DNA of 42,894 nucleotides from Nocardia alni (GCF_019038435.1 NZ_JAGPOX010000079.1:1-42894), one strand, 5' to 3'. Shown: positions 1 through 7,388, numbered from the stretch's first letter. Numbers and translations are program-made. The notes: generated by a model not told the origin, from the letters alone.

Positions 1-643
1 CGGTCACCCCCGACTCGATCGCCTGCACCCAATTGATGCCATGACGATGCCCCTGACCGACCTCGATCTCCTGCGCCAAAAGATCCGCCCCGAAACCGAT
101 CCCGCCCTGCTTGAGCGCCTCGATCGCGGTCAACTTCCACAACGGCCGCTCGGCCACTCTGACCGCCTGCGCCTCCAACGCCTCAGCCAGCTCACGCGCG
201 ATCAACCGCATGATCCCGGCCCCCTCGGCCTCGATCAACGACACCGCCCACGCACCGAACAACGTCGAAAGCGCATACGCGATCTCCGCGGCCATCAACG
301 CCAGCGTGATGATGATCTGCAACTTCGCGTACTCGGTCTGCGAACCCATATCGAACACCGAGTCCGCGAGCTGCTCGAGCCCCTTCACCATCGACTCGAC
401 CGAGTTGTCCCCCGAGAAGAACTGATCGAACTGCGATTTCATCTGATCCGCACCCGAACCGGAATAACCGGACAGCGCACTGTCCACCGCCGCGTGCAAC
501 GGATCGATGATCCCGTTCAACGAATCAGCCGAATTCGACCAATCCTTGCTCAGCGCGAAAAGCTTGTCCTCATCACCCTTCGGCCACGAGGAACCAGCGA
601 GATACGCCAGCCACTGCAGCTCGGGGGGGATTTCCAGACTCAT
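1..643 (-). CDS. WXG100-like polymorphic toxin, N-terminal part (runs off the window)
   Basis: Reading on the minus strand from ATG at 641-643 gives 214 uninterrupted codons to the window edge, so only the N-terminus is present. It begins MSLEIPPELQWLAYLAG and has a helical WXG100-like segment (residues about 20-75, with GYSGSGAD at the expected turn), then a hydrophobic helical stretch (about 105-150) ending in acidic and Ala-rich helices. This matches the N-terminal domain of CpnT-like proteins of mycobacteria and Nocardia, which carry a variable C-terminal toxin and are thought to leave through type VII secretion. The toxin domain and any immunity gene lie left of the window. It starts 15 nt after the small gene at 659-862, probably in one transcript. 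Family assignment is from recalled similarity; the toxin activity is unknown. Confidence 0.75.
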   Translation of the reverse strand, partial: MSLEIPPELQWLAYLAGSSWPKGDEDKLFALSKDWSNSADSLNGIIDPLHAAVDSALSGYSGSGADQMKSQFDQFFSGDNSVESMVKGLEQLADSVFDMGSQTEYAKLQIIITLALMAAEIAYALSTLFGAWAVSLIEAEGAGIMRLIARELAEALEAQAVRVAERPLWKLTAIEALKQGGIGFGADLLAQEIEVGQGHRHGINWVQAIESGVT

Positions 644-658
644 CGCTCAACTCATCGA

Positions 659-862
659 TCAACGACAGTCGAGTGTTAACGAAAACTTCCCCTGCAGGTC
701 ACCCTCGAAGGTGACGTTCCGCGGGCCGGATCCGGTTGTGGCGAGCCGGCTCCGGGTAGGCGCAGCAACAGCCATGAACTGCGATCGCAATGCCGTGGCA
801 ACCGAATGTACATGCGCGTCAGTCGAATTCGTGAGATCGGATACCGCTCTCTGAATGTTCAC
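659..862 (-). CDS. small hypothetical protein upstream of the WXG100-like toxin
   Basis: A 67-codon frame begins at GTG 860-862 with an AGGAG ribosome-binding site about 8 nt upstream, and ends 15 nt before the toxin gene. The product has an N-terminal amphipathic helix (about residues 1-35) and a C-terminal stretch with beta-like alternation (VTFEGDLQGKFSLTL). I recognise no family. Small helical partners (EspC, WXG100 or YbaB-like proteins) often precede CpnT-type toxins, so a co-secreted partner or chaperone is possible. That role rests only on position. The good ribosome-binding site and tight spacing are the main evidence that it is a gene. Confidence 0.55.
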   Translation of the reverse strand: MNIQRAVSDLTNSTDAHVHSVATALRSQFMAVAAPTRSRLATTGSGPRNVTFEGDLQGKFSLTLDCR

Positions 863-941
863 GACGTGTACTCCTGCCCGGCCCGGGAACCCGTGCGATC
901 AGCTCCTGGAGTAAACGGTACCGCAATCTTCTGATCCCCGG

Positions 942-1004
942 CTGTTATCGTTCTCGAGGTTGTTTCTTCATGTGAGCGATAACAGTTACGTGCGTATTAC
1001 GTGC
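942..1004. promoter_or_regulatory. inverted and direct repeats upstream of the toxin operon
   Basis: Two elements sit side by side. A perfect 9-bp inverted repeat, CTGTTATCG (942-950) and CGATAACAG (977-985), encloses 26 nt. Directly after it, TTACGTGC occurs twice (986-993 and 997-1004) with an 11-bp period, one helical turn. They lie about 80-140 nt upstream of the GTG at 862 in its transcription direction, so they could be regulator sites for the toxin operon or a hairpin in its leader. No known operator is recognised. Confidence 0.35.
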
Positions 1005-1015
1005 CTGCTTACGGC

Positions 1016-1046
1016 CGGATCGGCCCGATGTGCTAGGGCCGATCCG
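1016..1046 (-). terminator. hairpin terminator after the DapB-like gene
   Basis: CGGATCGGCCC and GGGCCGATCCG form a perfect 11-bp stem with a 9-nt loop, 15 nt beyond the stop codon of the minus-strand gene at 1061-2125. No clear U tract follows, which is common for actinobacterial terminators. Confidence 0.65.
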
Positions 1047-1060
1047 GGCCGACCGATCGG

Positions 1061-2125
1061 TCAGGAAACCAGCCCGCGACCGGTGGTGAGGGGCAGGTCG
1101 GTCGCGGTGAGCAGGCCGGTCCGCGCGCGCACCACGGCCGGAACGGCGCCGACCAGCCGGGCCGCCGTGCCGACCACGCCGGCGCGGGCGTGATCGCCGT
1201 CGCTGTAGAGCTGCAGGTCCAGGTGGTAATCCGGCTCGCCCTCGACTTCGACGCGGTAGCAACCCTTTCCGGCGGGTTGCGGCCAATCGGGCGCCAGGCT
1301 CGGATGCAGGCGGGTGACGTGCTGCAGGGCGAAAACCTCGCGCCCCGAGCGGATTCCGCTGATCCGGAAGCGGAGTGCGGCGGCCGTGCCGACGGGGATC
1401 GCACGGCCGCAGACCTCGAGCTGCTCTGTGGCGGGCAGGCGTTCGAATTCCTGTGTCACGCTGTCGAGTTCGACATCGAGCGCGGCGGCGAGTTGGCGGA
1501 TCACGCTGCCCCAGGCCAGGGTGAGCACGCCGGGTTGCAGCAGCAGCGGTAGATCGTCCAGATCGCTGCCGAAGCCCATGATCTCGAACAACACCTTCGG
1601 ATTGTCGTAGGTGGAGTAGTCCATGAGCTCCGAGCACACGACCCTATCGATGCGTTCGCTCGCGCCGGTCAGCAGCAGCGGTAGCCAGTCGTTGGCCCAG
1701 CCCGGGTCGATTCCGTTCACCCACAGTGAGGCGCCGCCCTCCTGGGCGGCCTCGACGATCGGGTCGATCGCCTCGGAAGGCAGTGTGCCGTAGGGGAACT
1801 GCAGGAAAACCGGACTGCTGGAGACCACGTTGATCCCGGCCCGCAGGAACATCTTCAGATCCTCGACCGCCTCCATCAGCCGGTCGTCCGCCATGGCCGT
1901 GTGCACGATGCAGTCGGGCCGCAGCGCGAGCAGTGCCTGTACGTCGGTGGTGGCCAGGATGCCGGTCGGCTGATCCAGTCCGGCCAGTTCGGCCGCGTCC
2001 TTACCGGCCTTGGCAGGGCCGGAAACCCAGACACCCACCAGTTCGAGTTCGGGCCGGGCGATGATGGACCGCAGCGCCCACCGCCCGACATTGCCTGTGC
2101 TCCACTGCACTACGCGATATGTCAT
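1061..2125 (-). CDS. DapB-fold NAD(P)H-dependent oxidoreductase family protein
   Basis: The 354-aa protein has an N-terminal Rossmann segment (MTYRVVQWSTGNVGRWALRS, with G-x-x-G) like dihydrodipicolinate reductase, and a middle region with the WVNGIDPGW block typical of the 2,4-diaminopentanoate dehydrogenase-like family common in mycobacteria and Nocardia. ATG 2123-2125 has a GAGGA ribosome-binding site. It follows the SDR gene by 9 nt, so the two are an operon transcribed away from the TetR gene. The substrate cannot be deduced; many relatives sit in lipid or steroid degradation clusters. The end is followed by a hairpin terminator. Confidence 0.8.
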   Translation of the reverse strand: MTYRVVQWSTGNVGRWALRSIIARPELELVGVWVSGPAKAGKDAAELAGLDQPTGILATTDVQALLALRPDCIVHTAMADDRLMEAVEDLKMFLRAGINVVSSSPVFLQFPYGTLPSEAIDPIVEAAQEGGASLWVNGIDPGWANDWLPLLLTGASERIDRVVCSELMDYSTYDNPKVLFEIMGFGSDLDDLPLLLQPGVLTLAWGSVIRQLAAALDVELDSVTQEFERLPATEQLEVCGRAIPVGTAAALRFRISGIRSGREVFALQHVTRLHPSLAPDWPQPAGKGCYRVEVEGEPDYHLDLQLYSDGDHARAGVVGTAARLVGAVPAVVRARTGLLTATDLPLTTGRGLVS

Positions 2126-2134
2126 GCCATGTCC

Positions 2135-2923
2135 TCACAGATCGGGAACGCCCAGTTCGAGGTTCGGGCTCTCGATGCCGCCGTCGACCTCGAGGATCTT
2201 TCCGGTGATGTAGCCGCCCGCGCGGGAGCTCAGATAGACGATCGCCGCGGCGATCTCCCAGGGCTCGCCCAGGCGGTGCAGCGGGGTGGCGTCCTCCATC
2301 TGCTTTTTGATCTCCGGTTGCTGCGCAACGACTTCCAGCGCCGAGGTGAGAACCGAGCCGACCGCGATGGCGTTGACCCGGATGCGCGGCGACAGATCGG
2401 TCGCGGCCAGCCGGGTCCAGTGCGCCAGGGCGGCCTTCGCGGTGCCGTAGGCCAGGAATCCGCGTCCCGGGCTGCGGCCCATCATCGAGGAGATGTTGAC
2501 GACCGAACCGCCGTCCCCGCGCAGCATATGCGGCACGGCGGCCTGGGTGAGCGCGTGCGCGGTGGACACGTTGAACCGGAACGCCTCCTCGAGGAACTCC
2601 GGGGTGGTGGTCAGGAAGGTATTGGGCATGGTGCCGCCGACATTGTTCACGACGATGTCGATGCGGCCGAGTTGCTCGGCGGCGGTCTCGGCGAACGCGG
2701 TCACGGTCGCCAGGTCCGACAGGTCGCACGGGACGGTGACCGCTCGGCGGCCCAGGGCCCGGATCTTGTCGGCCACCTCGTCCAGTTGTGCGGTGGTGCG
2801 GGCGGCGATCGCGACGTCGGCGCCCGCCTCGGCCAGGCCCAGGGCGGTGGCCGCGCCGATGCCGCGCCCCGCGCCGGTGACGACGGCGACGCGGCCGTCG
2901 AGGCGGAAGTTGTCCAGGATCAT
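2135..2923 (-). CDS. SDR family oxidoreductase
   Basis: A classical short-chain dehydrogenase/reductase of 262 aa, the usual family length. Visible motifs are the cofactor-binding TGAGRGIG (residues 16-23), NNVG (93-96), catalytic Ser at 145/146, Tyr159 and Lys163 (YxxxK), and the DGG turn near the end. The Arg at 42 after the second beta strand suggests NADP preference. ATG 2921-2923 has an AGAGGA site 8 nt upstream. It probably oxidises or reduces a hydroxyl or keto group on a lipid or steroid-like substrate; the exact substrate is unknown. It is the first gene of an operon with the DapB-fold protein and is divergent from a TetR gene that likely represses it. Confidence 0.88.
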   Translation of the reverse strand: MILDNFRLDGRVAVVTGAGRGIGAATALGLAEAGADVAIAARTTAQLDEVADKIRALGRRAVTVPCDLSDLATVTAFAETAAEQLGRIDIVVNNVGGTMPNTFLTTTPEFLEEAFRFNVSTAHALTQAAVPHMLRGDGGSVVNISSMMGRSPGRGFLAYGTAKAALAHWTRLAATDLSPRIRVNAIAVGSVLTSALEVVAQQPEIKKQMEDATPLHRLGEPWEIAAAIVYLSSRAGGYITGKILEVDGGIESPNLELGVPDL

Positions 2924-2960
2924 TCGAAATTCCTCTCGGTGTGGTTCCGGTCACGAAGTC

Positions 2961-2978
2961 TTAAGAACTTGTGCTTAA
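2961..2978. promoter_or_regulatory. candidate TetR operator in the divergent SDR/TetR promoter
   Basis: TTAAG (2961-2965) and CTTAA (2974-2978) form an inverted repeat with an 8-nt spacer in the 94-bp gap between the divergent SDR gene and the TetR gene. Placement and symmetry fit a TetR-family site controlling both directions. The TetR gene's -10 box, TAACCT at 3005-3010, lies just downstream. Confidence 0.45.
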
Positions 2979-3017
2979 TTGTCAAGAGATCGTTCTTCGC
3001 CCGCTAACCTGCATGAT

Positions 3018-3656
3018 GTGGCAGAAATGACGGCGAGGGAGCGGATCATCCTCGCGGCCGAGCGGCTGATCGCCGAGCGCGGGCAGTTCGTGCCGCTGCG
3101 CGATATCGCGGCGGCGGCCGGGCAGCGCAACAATTCCGCGGTTCAGTACCACTTCGGCTCCCGGGACGGGCTCATCGAGGCCGTGGTCGCGCAGCGCATC
3201 GCGATGCTCGAGGTGCGGCGCTTGGAACTGCTGGCCGAGCGCGCGCTCTCGTCGCACGGCTCACCGGACGATGTGCACACCCTGCTGGAGGTCCTCGTCG
3301 TGCCGATGTTCGAACTGGGCGCCCGGCACGGAATCGGGTGTTATGCGCGGTTTCTCGAGCAGATCCGCACCCATCCGGCGTTGACCGACGAGGCCAACCT
3401 GGTCGGGGAGCGCCGCACCTCGGTGCGAGTGATCATGCACCGGCTCGGGCGCGGCCTGCCCGGGCTGGCTCCCGCGCTGCGCGTGCGGCGGCTGCGGCGG
3501 CTGCCGACGGTGCTGTTCGCCCTGCTCGCCGATCACGAGCGCGCGGTGGAGGACGGGCAGGTGGAGGCCGGTGATGTGACGGCATGGGCCGAGACCATCG
3601 ATATGCTCGCCGGAGTGCTGACCGCCCCGATCGTCGAGCGCGCGCTGCTCACATAG
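3018..3656 (+). CDS. TetR/AcrR family transcriptional regulator
   Basis: The N-terminal helix-turn-helix is clear (ERIILAAERLIAERG, then VPLRDIAAAAG, and AVQYHFGSRDGLIEAVV near residues 5-55), followed by an all-helical ligand-binding region. GTG 3018 is chosen because TAACCT at 3005-3010 is a good -10 box 7 nt upstream, which fits a leaderless transcript. ATG 3027 is the alternative, and an upstream TTG at 2979 would place the promoter inside the gene. The product is 212 aa. It most likely represses the divergent SDR and DapB-fold operon and itself. The ligand is unknown, perhaps the operon's substrate or its CoA ester. Confidence 0.85.
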   Translation: MAEMTARERIILAAERLIAERGQFVPLRDIAAAAGQRNNSAVQYHFGSRDGLIEAVVAQRIAMLEVRRLELLAERALSSHGSPDDVHTLLEVLVVPMFELGARHGIGCYARFLEQIRTHPALTDEANLVGERRTSVRVIMHRLGRGLPGLAPALRVRRLRRLPTVLFALLADHERAVEDGQVEAGDVTAWAETIDMLAGVLTAPIVERALLT

Positions 3657-3739
3657 CGGGCGGCCCGTCGGCGGCGGTGGGTCGGACGTGGCCGGATCGA
3701 CCTGGCGGCCATCGGCCGGCGACGGCTACCGTGGGTGCT

Positions 3740-4201
3740 GTGGATACCGTGGGCGGGCTCTGGGCCGCACCGAATTCGACCGGACCGACCGAAAGCCCTT
3801 CGGGCTGGCGAGCTCTCGGGCTGCCGACGCTGGTCGGTGGCGTGGCGGTGGCCGCCGCGGCGCTGGTGCACTTCCACGACCCGCATTCCCAGGGTTCGTA
3901 CGGCATCTGCCCGTTCTACGCCCTGACCGGTTGGTGGTGCCCCGGGTGCGGTGGCCTGCGCGCGATGCACGATCTGACCGAAGGCCGGATCGTGGACGCG
4001 GTGCACAGCAATATCTTCCTGCTGCCGCTGATCCTCGGCTTTTCGCTCTGGTGGGGTGATTGGGTGGTGCGGCGCTGGCGCGGACTGTCGCCCCGCCCGT
4101 TCTCGATGAGCCGGATCACATTGATCGTGCTGGTCGTACTGCTCACGGCGTTCACTGTGCTGCGTAACACCTCGTGGGGCACCTGGCTCACGCCGGTGTA
4201 G
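3740..4201 (+). CDS. DUF2752 domain membrane protein
   Basis: The 153-aa product carries the DUF2752 signature CPFYALTGWWCPGCGGLRA, whose Cys residues may bind metal or form disulfides, with three hydrophobic segments: one before it (about GLPTLVGGVAVAAAALV), one after (NIFLLPLILGFSLWW) and one near the C-terminus (LIVLVVLLTAFTVL). Start GTG 3740 is chosen because TACCGT at 3727-3732 lies exactly 7 nt before it, a leaderless promoter; GTG 3731 is an in-frame alternative. The family's function is unknown. It stands alone, downstream of the TetR gene, and is followed by a 62-aa gene. Confidence 0.75.
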   Translation: MDTVGGLWAAPNSTGPTESPSGWRALGLPTLVGGVAVAAAALVHFHDPHSQGSYGICPFYALTGWWCPGCGGLRAMHDLTEGRIVDAVHSNIFLLPLILGFSLWWGDWVVRRWRGLSPRPFSMSRITLIVLVVLLTAFTVLRNTSWGTWLTPV

Positions 4202-4222
4202 GCATGCGGCATGCTGGTGTTC

Positions 4223-4411
4223 ATGGTCGATTCGCTGAAAGCTCGAATACGCGAGAAGCTCCTGCGCCAGCTCAACGAGGACGGCGCTCCGGATGCCGAG
4301 TGGGATGATCCCCGGCAGATCTCGGTGGAGGAGGACCTGGAGGCGCTCGACGCGGTCGCCGAGGACGATCCGCTGGTGGAGGAGCTCGCGGCGCGGTACC
4401 TGGTGCCGTGA
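4223..4411 (+). CDS. small conserved acidic protein, 62 aa
   Basis: From ATG 4223 the product is MVDSLKARIREKLLRQLNED and onward, with a basic amphipathic helix first and a strongly acidic C-terminal half (residues about 20-57). No family is recognised. ATG 4223 is preferred over ATG 4211 because the weak -10-like box CATGCT (4210-4215) is 7 nt upstream. Codon bias towards G/C in third positions supports real coding. Its gene ends 30 nt before the palindromic repeat at 4441-4528. Confidence 0.55.
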   Translation: MVDSLKARIREKLLRQLNEDGAPDAEWDDPRQISVEEDLEALDAVAEDDPLVEELAARYLVP

Positions 4412-4440
4412 ACCTGCACGTCGTTCCTGGGGTGCCTGCG

Positions 4441-4528
4441 CGTCATTCCCGCACGATTTCGGCGTGAATCCACCTCCGGTATGGATGGGGTTCCGGTGGA
4501 TCCCGCCCGAAAGCGTGCTGGGATGGCG
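4441..4528. repeat. palindromic intergenic element, copy 1
   Basis: The 88-nt segment folds on itself. CGTCATTCCCGCACG (4441-4455) pairs with CGTGCTGGGATGGCG (4514-4528), and inner arms around GATTTCGG...GAATCCACC pair with GGTGGATCC...CCGAAAGC, closed by CCGG...CCGG. It lies between convergent genes and probably serves as a bidirectional terminator. The left arm resembles the element at 26854-26921, so this is a dispersed family. Confidence 0.7.
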
Positions 4529-4591
4529 GAGTGGCATATGCCGAGGTGACGGGGTGGCACACGTGTGGATGACGGGGAGACGACAGGGCGA

Positions 4592-5911
4592 TCAGAGGGT
4601 GCAGGGAGTGGCGCCGGTGGTGGCCGTCGGGGTGAGGCCGGGGCGGGTTTCGGGGACCGGATTCCACTGGCCGTCGGTGCAGGCGTAGTTCCAGTCCGGG
4701 CCGTGAGAGACCAGGGTGGCGATCGCATCGACCAGACGGTCCACGTCGGCGGCGGAGGTGCCCAGTCCGATGCTGGCGCGGATCGCGCCGTCCACGCCGA
4801 GGCGGGCCAGGAGCGGATGCGCGCAGAACCGGCCGTCGCGCACGCCGATGCCGTATTCGGCGGACAGGTAGGCGGCCACCCGACCAGGTTCGAATCCGTC
4901 CAGGGTGAACGCGACGATGCCGACGCTGTCCGCGCTGTCCGACCAGATCCGCAGGAAGTTCACGCCCGCAACGGCTTTCAGCCCGTTTCGCAGTCGCTCC
5001 GCGAGGGTGCGCTCGTGCTCGGCGGCGGTGCGCTCATCGATCGCGCCGAGCGCGTCGCAGGCCGCGGCCAGGGCGGCGACACCCAACACGTTGGGCGATC
5101 CGGCCTCGTGGCGCTGGGGTGCGGGCGCCCAGTCCGCGCCGGTCGTGGAGACCTGGCGCACCGCGCCGCCACCGGCCAGATACGGCGCCGCGGCGTCCAG
5201 CCAGTCCCGGCGGCCGACGAGCACGCCCGCACCGAACGGCGCGTACAGCTTGTGCCCGGAAAACGCGAGGTAGTCGATTCCGTTGGCGCACAGGTCGATC
5301 CGGCGATGCGGCGCCAATTGCGCGGCGTCGACCAGGATTCGGGCCCCGCACTGATGGGCGATATCGGCCAGGCGGCGCAGCGGCAGCACCTCGCCGGTCA
5401 CATTGGACGCACCGGTGATCGCGAGCAGCGCCGCCGGTTTGACGCACAGTTCGGCGACGAGGCGGCGGATGGTCTCCGCGACGGTGTCCGCGGCGCGCAC
5501 CACGCGGCGGCCGTGGCGGGTCCAGGGCAGGAAGTTGGCGTGATGTTCGATGTCCAGGACCACGGTGTCGCCGGGTACGCAGGAGGCCAGCAGGTTCAGC
5601 GAATCGGTGGTGTTGCGAGTGAACACGACGACCTGGTCGTCGGCGCAGTGCAGGAAGCGGGCCACCGCGGTGCGGGAGTTCTCGTAGCAGTCGGTGGAGA
5701 TGCGCGAGGCGTAGCCCGCGCCGCGGTGCACGCTGGCGTAGTACGGCAGCAGTTCGCTCACCCGGTCGGCGACCTGGGCGAGCGCGGGCGCGCTTGCCGC
5801 GTAGTCGAAGTTGGCGTATTCACGAGTTCCGCCCTGTACCAAGGGAACTCGCAGATCACATCCGGAGACGCGGGCGATCGGGGCGCAGCTGGAATCGAGT
5901 ACGGCAGTCAT
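4592..5911 (-). CDS. class V aminotransferase-fold cysteine desulfurase (SufS/selenocysteine lyase-like)
   Basis: The 439-aa protein has the full set of PLP residues: His123/His124 in IEHHANFLPW, Asp195 and Gln198 in ILVDAAQ, the Schiff-base Lys221 in FSGHK, and Cys363 in GRFCAHPLL at the place of the persulfide-forming SufS cysteine. It should therefore release sulfur from cysteine or a related thiol amino acid. ATG 5909-5911 is used; ATG 5921-5923 is an in-frame alternative. The gene has a SAM-IV riboswitch in its leader, so it is tied to methionine/SAM status. No suf genes adjoin it. The C-terminal tail (about residues 400-439) is extra and low complexity. Confidence 0.85.
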   Translation of the reverse strand: MTAVLDSSCAPIARVSGCDLRVPLVQGGTREYANFDYAASAPALAQVADRVSELLPYYASVHRGAGYASRISTDCYENSRTAVARFLHCADDQVVVFTRNTTDSLNLLASCVPGDTVVLDIEHHANFLPWTRHGRRVVRAADTVAETIRRLVAELCVKPAALLAITGASNVTGEVLPLRRLADIAHQCGARILVDAAQLAPHRRIDLCANGIDYLAFSGHKLYAPFGAGVLVGRRDWLDAAAPYLAGGGAVRQVSTTGADWAPAPQRHEAGSPNVLGVAALAAACDALGAIDERTAAEHERTLAERLRNGLKAVAGVNFLRIWSDSADSVGIVAFTLDGFEPGRVAAYLSAEYGIGVRDGRFCAHPLLARLGVDGAIRASIGLGTSAADVDRLVDAIATLVSHGPDWNYACTDGQWNPVPETRPGLTPTATTGATPCTL

Positions 5912-5959
5912 CACAAATCCCATCGGGTGAGGACCCCGGGGAAATGATCAACGGAGTCC

Positions 5960-6069
5960 GCGCTTGCCGCACCCGGTCGGGCTACGGCCCGGTCGTCACC
6001 CGGAGCACCCCGCCGCGGAGGAGGGTTGCCGACCAGCTAGCCGGGGCTTGACGCTGGCACTCATGACCT
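5960..6069 (-). ncRNA. SAM-IV riboswitch
   Basis: On the minus strand the leader reads GGTCATGAGTGCCAGCG, then CAAGCCCCGGCTAGCTGG, CGGCAACCCTCC, CGCGGCGGGGTGCTCCGGGT and GACGACC. These blocks, in this order, are the conserved core of the actinobacterial SAM-IV aptamer: P1 closes GGTC with GACC, and a GGGC-CGTA-GCCC hairpin follows, as in the family's extra 3' elements. It ends about 50 nt before the cysteine desulfurase start, so SAM binding should repress that gene. The 3' limit is approximate. Recognition is from the remembered consensus. Confidence 0.85.
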
Positions 6070-6075
6070 GGCACC

Positions 6076-6105
6076 AGGTTGGCAGATGTCCGGAGACCTT
6101 GTCAA
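6076..6105 (-). promoter_or_regulatory. promoter of the SAM-IV leader
   Basis: A perfect -35 TTGACA (6105-6100 on the minus strand) and a -10-like CAACCT (6081-6076) are separated by 18 nt. The predicted start of transcription, 6-7 nt further on, falls at the first base of the aptamer's P1 stem, which supports both calls. Confidence 0.6.
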
Positions 6106-6176
6106 CTCCCACCCCGATCGTGTCGGCGCGCCAATATTCGCTTGTCATCGCCGCTGAACTGCGCTTCCGTGGATCG

Positions 6177-6806
6177 GTGAGCGTCTCGTTGCTGCTGGGC
6201 TTCATCGGGCTGTGCGCCCTGCTGGCCCTGACCCCCGGACCGGACACCTTCCTCGTGCTGCGCTTCGCGATGTCCGGACGGCGCCCGGCGATCGCCGCGG
6301 CCCTAGGCTCGGCGCTGGGCGGAATGGTGTGGGCCACGGTGGTCGCCGCGGGCGTGGCGACGTTGTTGCAGGAGTCCGCGACGACGTATCGGATCCTGAA
6401 GGTGATCGGCGGAATCTACCTGCTGTACTTGGGAATTCGTACACTGCTCGCACATCGGCGGGCGGCGGGCGCCGGATCCGCGTTCTCCTCGGAGGCGACG
6501 GCCCGAATGATCCCGGCGCGTTCGGCATTCGCCGCGGGGCTGGTGTCGTGCCTGTTCAATCCGAAGGTGGGTCTGTTCTATCTGGCGGTGCTTCCGCAGT
6601 TCCTGACCCGGGTGACATTCGCCGGCACGTTGACCCTCGGGGCGATCGAATGTTGCATCGGCGGAACGGTATTGACACTCGTCGCTATCGCGGCGGCACG
6701 GACTGTCACGCTGCTGCGCAGGCCGCGTGTGCGAGATCGCTTGGAGCAGATCAGCGCCGGGGTGCTCGCCGCCCTGGGAATCGGCACCATCGCCTCGGCG
6801 ACGTGA
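6177..6806 (+). CDS. LysE/RhtB family amino-acid exporter
   Basis: A 209-aa polytopic membrane protein with the LysE/RhtB N-terminus: LLGFIGLCALLALTPGPDT, then FLVLRFAMSGRRPAIAAALG. About six hydrophobic segments are visible, and the conserved FNPKVGLFYLAVLPQF sits at residues about 125-140. The family exports amino acids or their analogues; the substrate is not predictable. GTG 6177 is used because the family starts just before the first TM segment. An upstream in-frame extension would run through the riboswitch on the other strand and is rejected. No clear ribosome-binding site. Divergent from the SAM-IV-controlled gene and convergent with the flavin reductase gene, 7 nt away. Confidence 0.85.
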   Translation: MSVSLLLGFIGLCALLALTPGPDTFLVLRFAMSGRRPAIAAALGSALGGMVWATVVAAGVATLLQESATTYRILKVIGGIYLLYLGIRTLLAHRRAAGAGSAFSSEATARMIPARSAFAAGLVSCLFNPKVGLFYLAVLPQFLTRVTFAGTLTLGAIECCIGGTVLTLVAIAAARTVTLLRRPRVRDRLEQISAGVLAALGIGTIASAT

Positions 6807-6813
6807 AAGTATT

Positions 6814-7332
6814 TCACCGCATTTCGTGCGCGCCGTGGTAGGCCCCGTTGTAATACACCAGGGGGGCGGCGATGGGGTGTTCGTCGGTGTTGTCGTGGAC
6901 TCTGGTGACCAGCGCGATGACCAGGGTGTGGTCGCCGATCGGGAGCAATTGGTGAACCGTGGCGCGGACCCACAGCGGGGTGCCGTGTAATACCGGCTCG
7001 CCGGTGTCCAGGGGGGTCCACAGCGAGGAATCGGTGAAACGGTCGGTCGCGTCGCGCGAAAATCGTTGCGCCAGATGTTTTTGGTGTTCGCCCAGGAAAT
7101 GCACCACGAGTGAATCGGCTGCCGACATCGCCTCGATGCTCGATGAGGTGTGCGCGATATTGAAGGAAATCAACGGTGGTTCGGCGGAGAGTGAGGCGAA
7201 CGAGGTCGCGGTGAAACCGACGGGGCCGTCGTCCTGCCCGAGTGTGACGATCGTCACTCCGGCTGGATAATGCCGCATCGCCGCGCGGAACTGCGCGGCG
7301 GTGATACCGCTGAGATCGTCCACTCTCTCCAC
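6814..7332 (-). CDS. flavin reductase family protein (FMN-binding split barrel)
   Basis: The 172-aa product has the flavin reductase fold markers: FRAAMRHYPAGVTIVT near the start, GFTATSFASLSAEPPLISF in the middle, and a late GDHTLVIALV strand. Members supply reduced FMN or FAD to a partner monooxygenase using NAD(P)H; none is adjacent, so the partner is unknown. GTG 7330-7332 is preceded by TAGGTT with a 6-nt spacer, so the message looks leaderless. A GTG four codons in is an alternative start. Confidence 0.82.
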   Translation of the reverse strand: MERVDDLSGITAAQFRAAMRHYPAGVTIVTLGQDDGPVGFTATSFASLSAEPPLISFNIAHTSSSIEAMSAADSLVVHFLGEHQKHLAQRFSRDATDRFTDSSLWTPLDTGEPVLHGTPLWVRATVHQLLPIGDHTLVIALVTRVHDNTDEHPIAAPLVYYNGAYHGAHEMR

Positions 7333-7388
7333 AGAACCAACCTACGTCGCGTGTCCGGCGAATATTCCGGTGTGGTCCATTCGGCTGG

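Noticed and set aside
2979..3017. TTG 2979 as start of the TetR gene.
   Set aside because: The frame would include the -10 box TAACCT, and a leaderless GTG at 3018 fits better.
4565..5947. A 460-codon plus-strand frame opposite the cysteine desulfurase gene.
   Set aside because: Gly/Arg/His-rich antisense of a gene with complete catalytic motifs.
5964..6176. Extension of the LysE protein by 71 residues upstream of GTG 6177.
   Set aside because: It would translate the complement of the SAM-IV aptamer, and the family N-terminus begins at the first TM segment.
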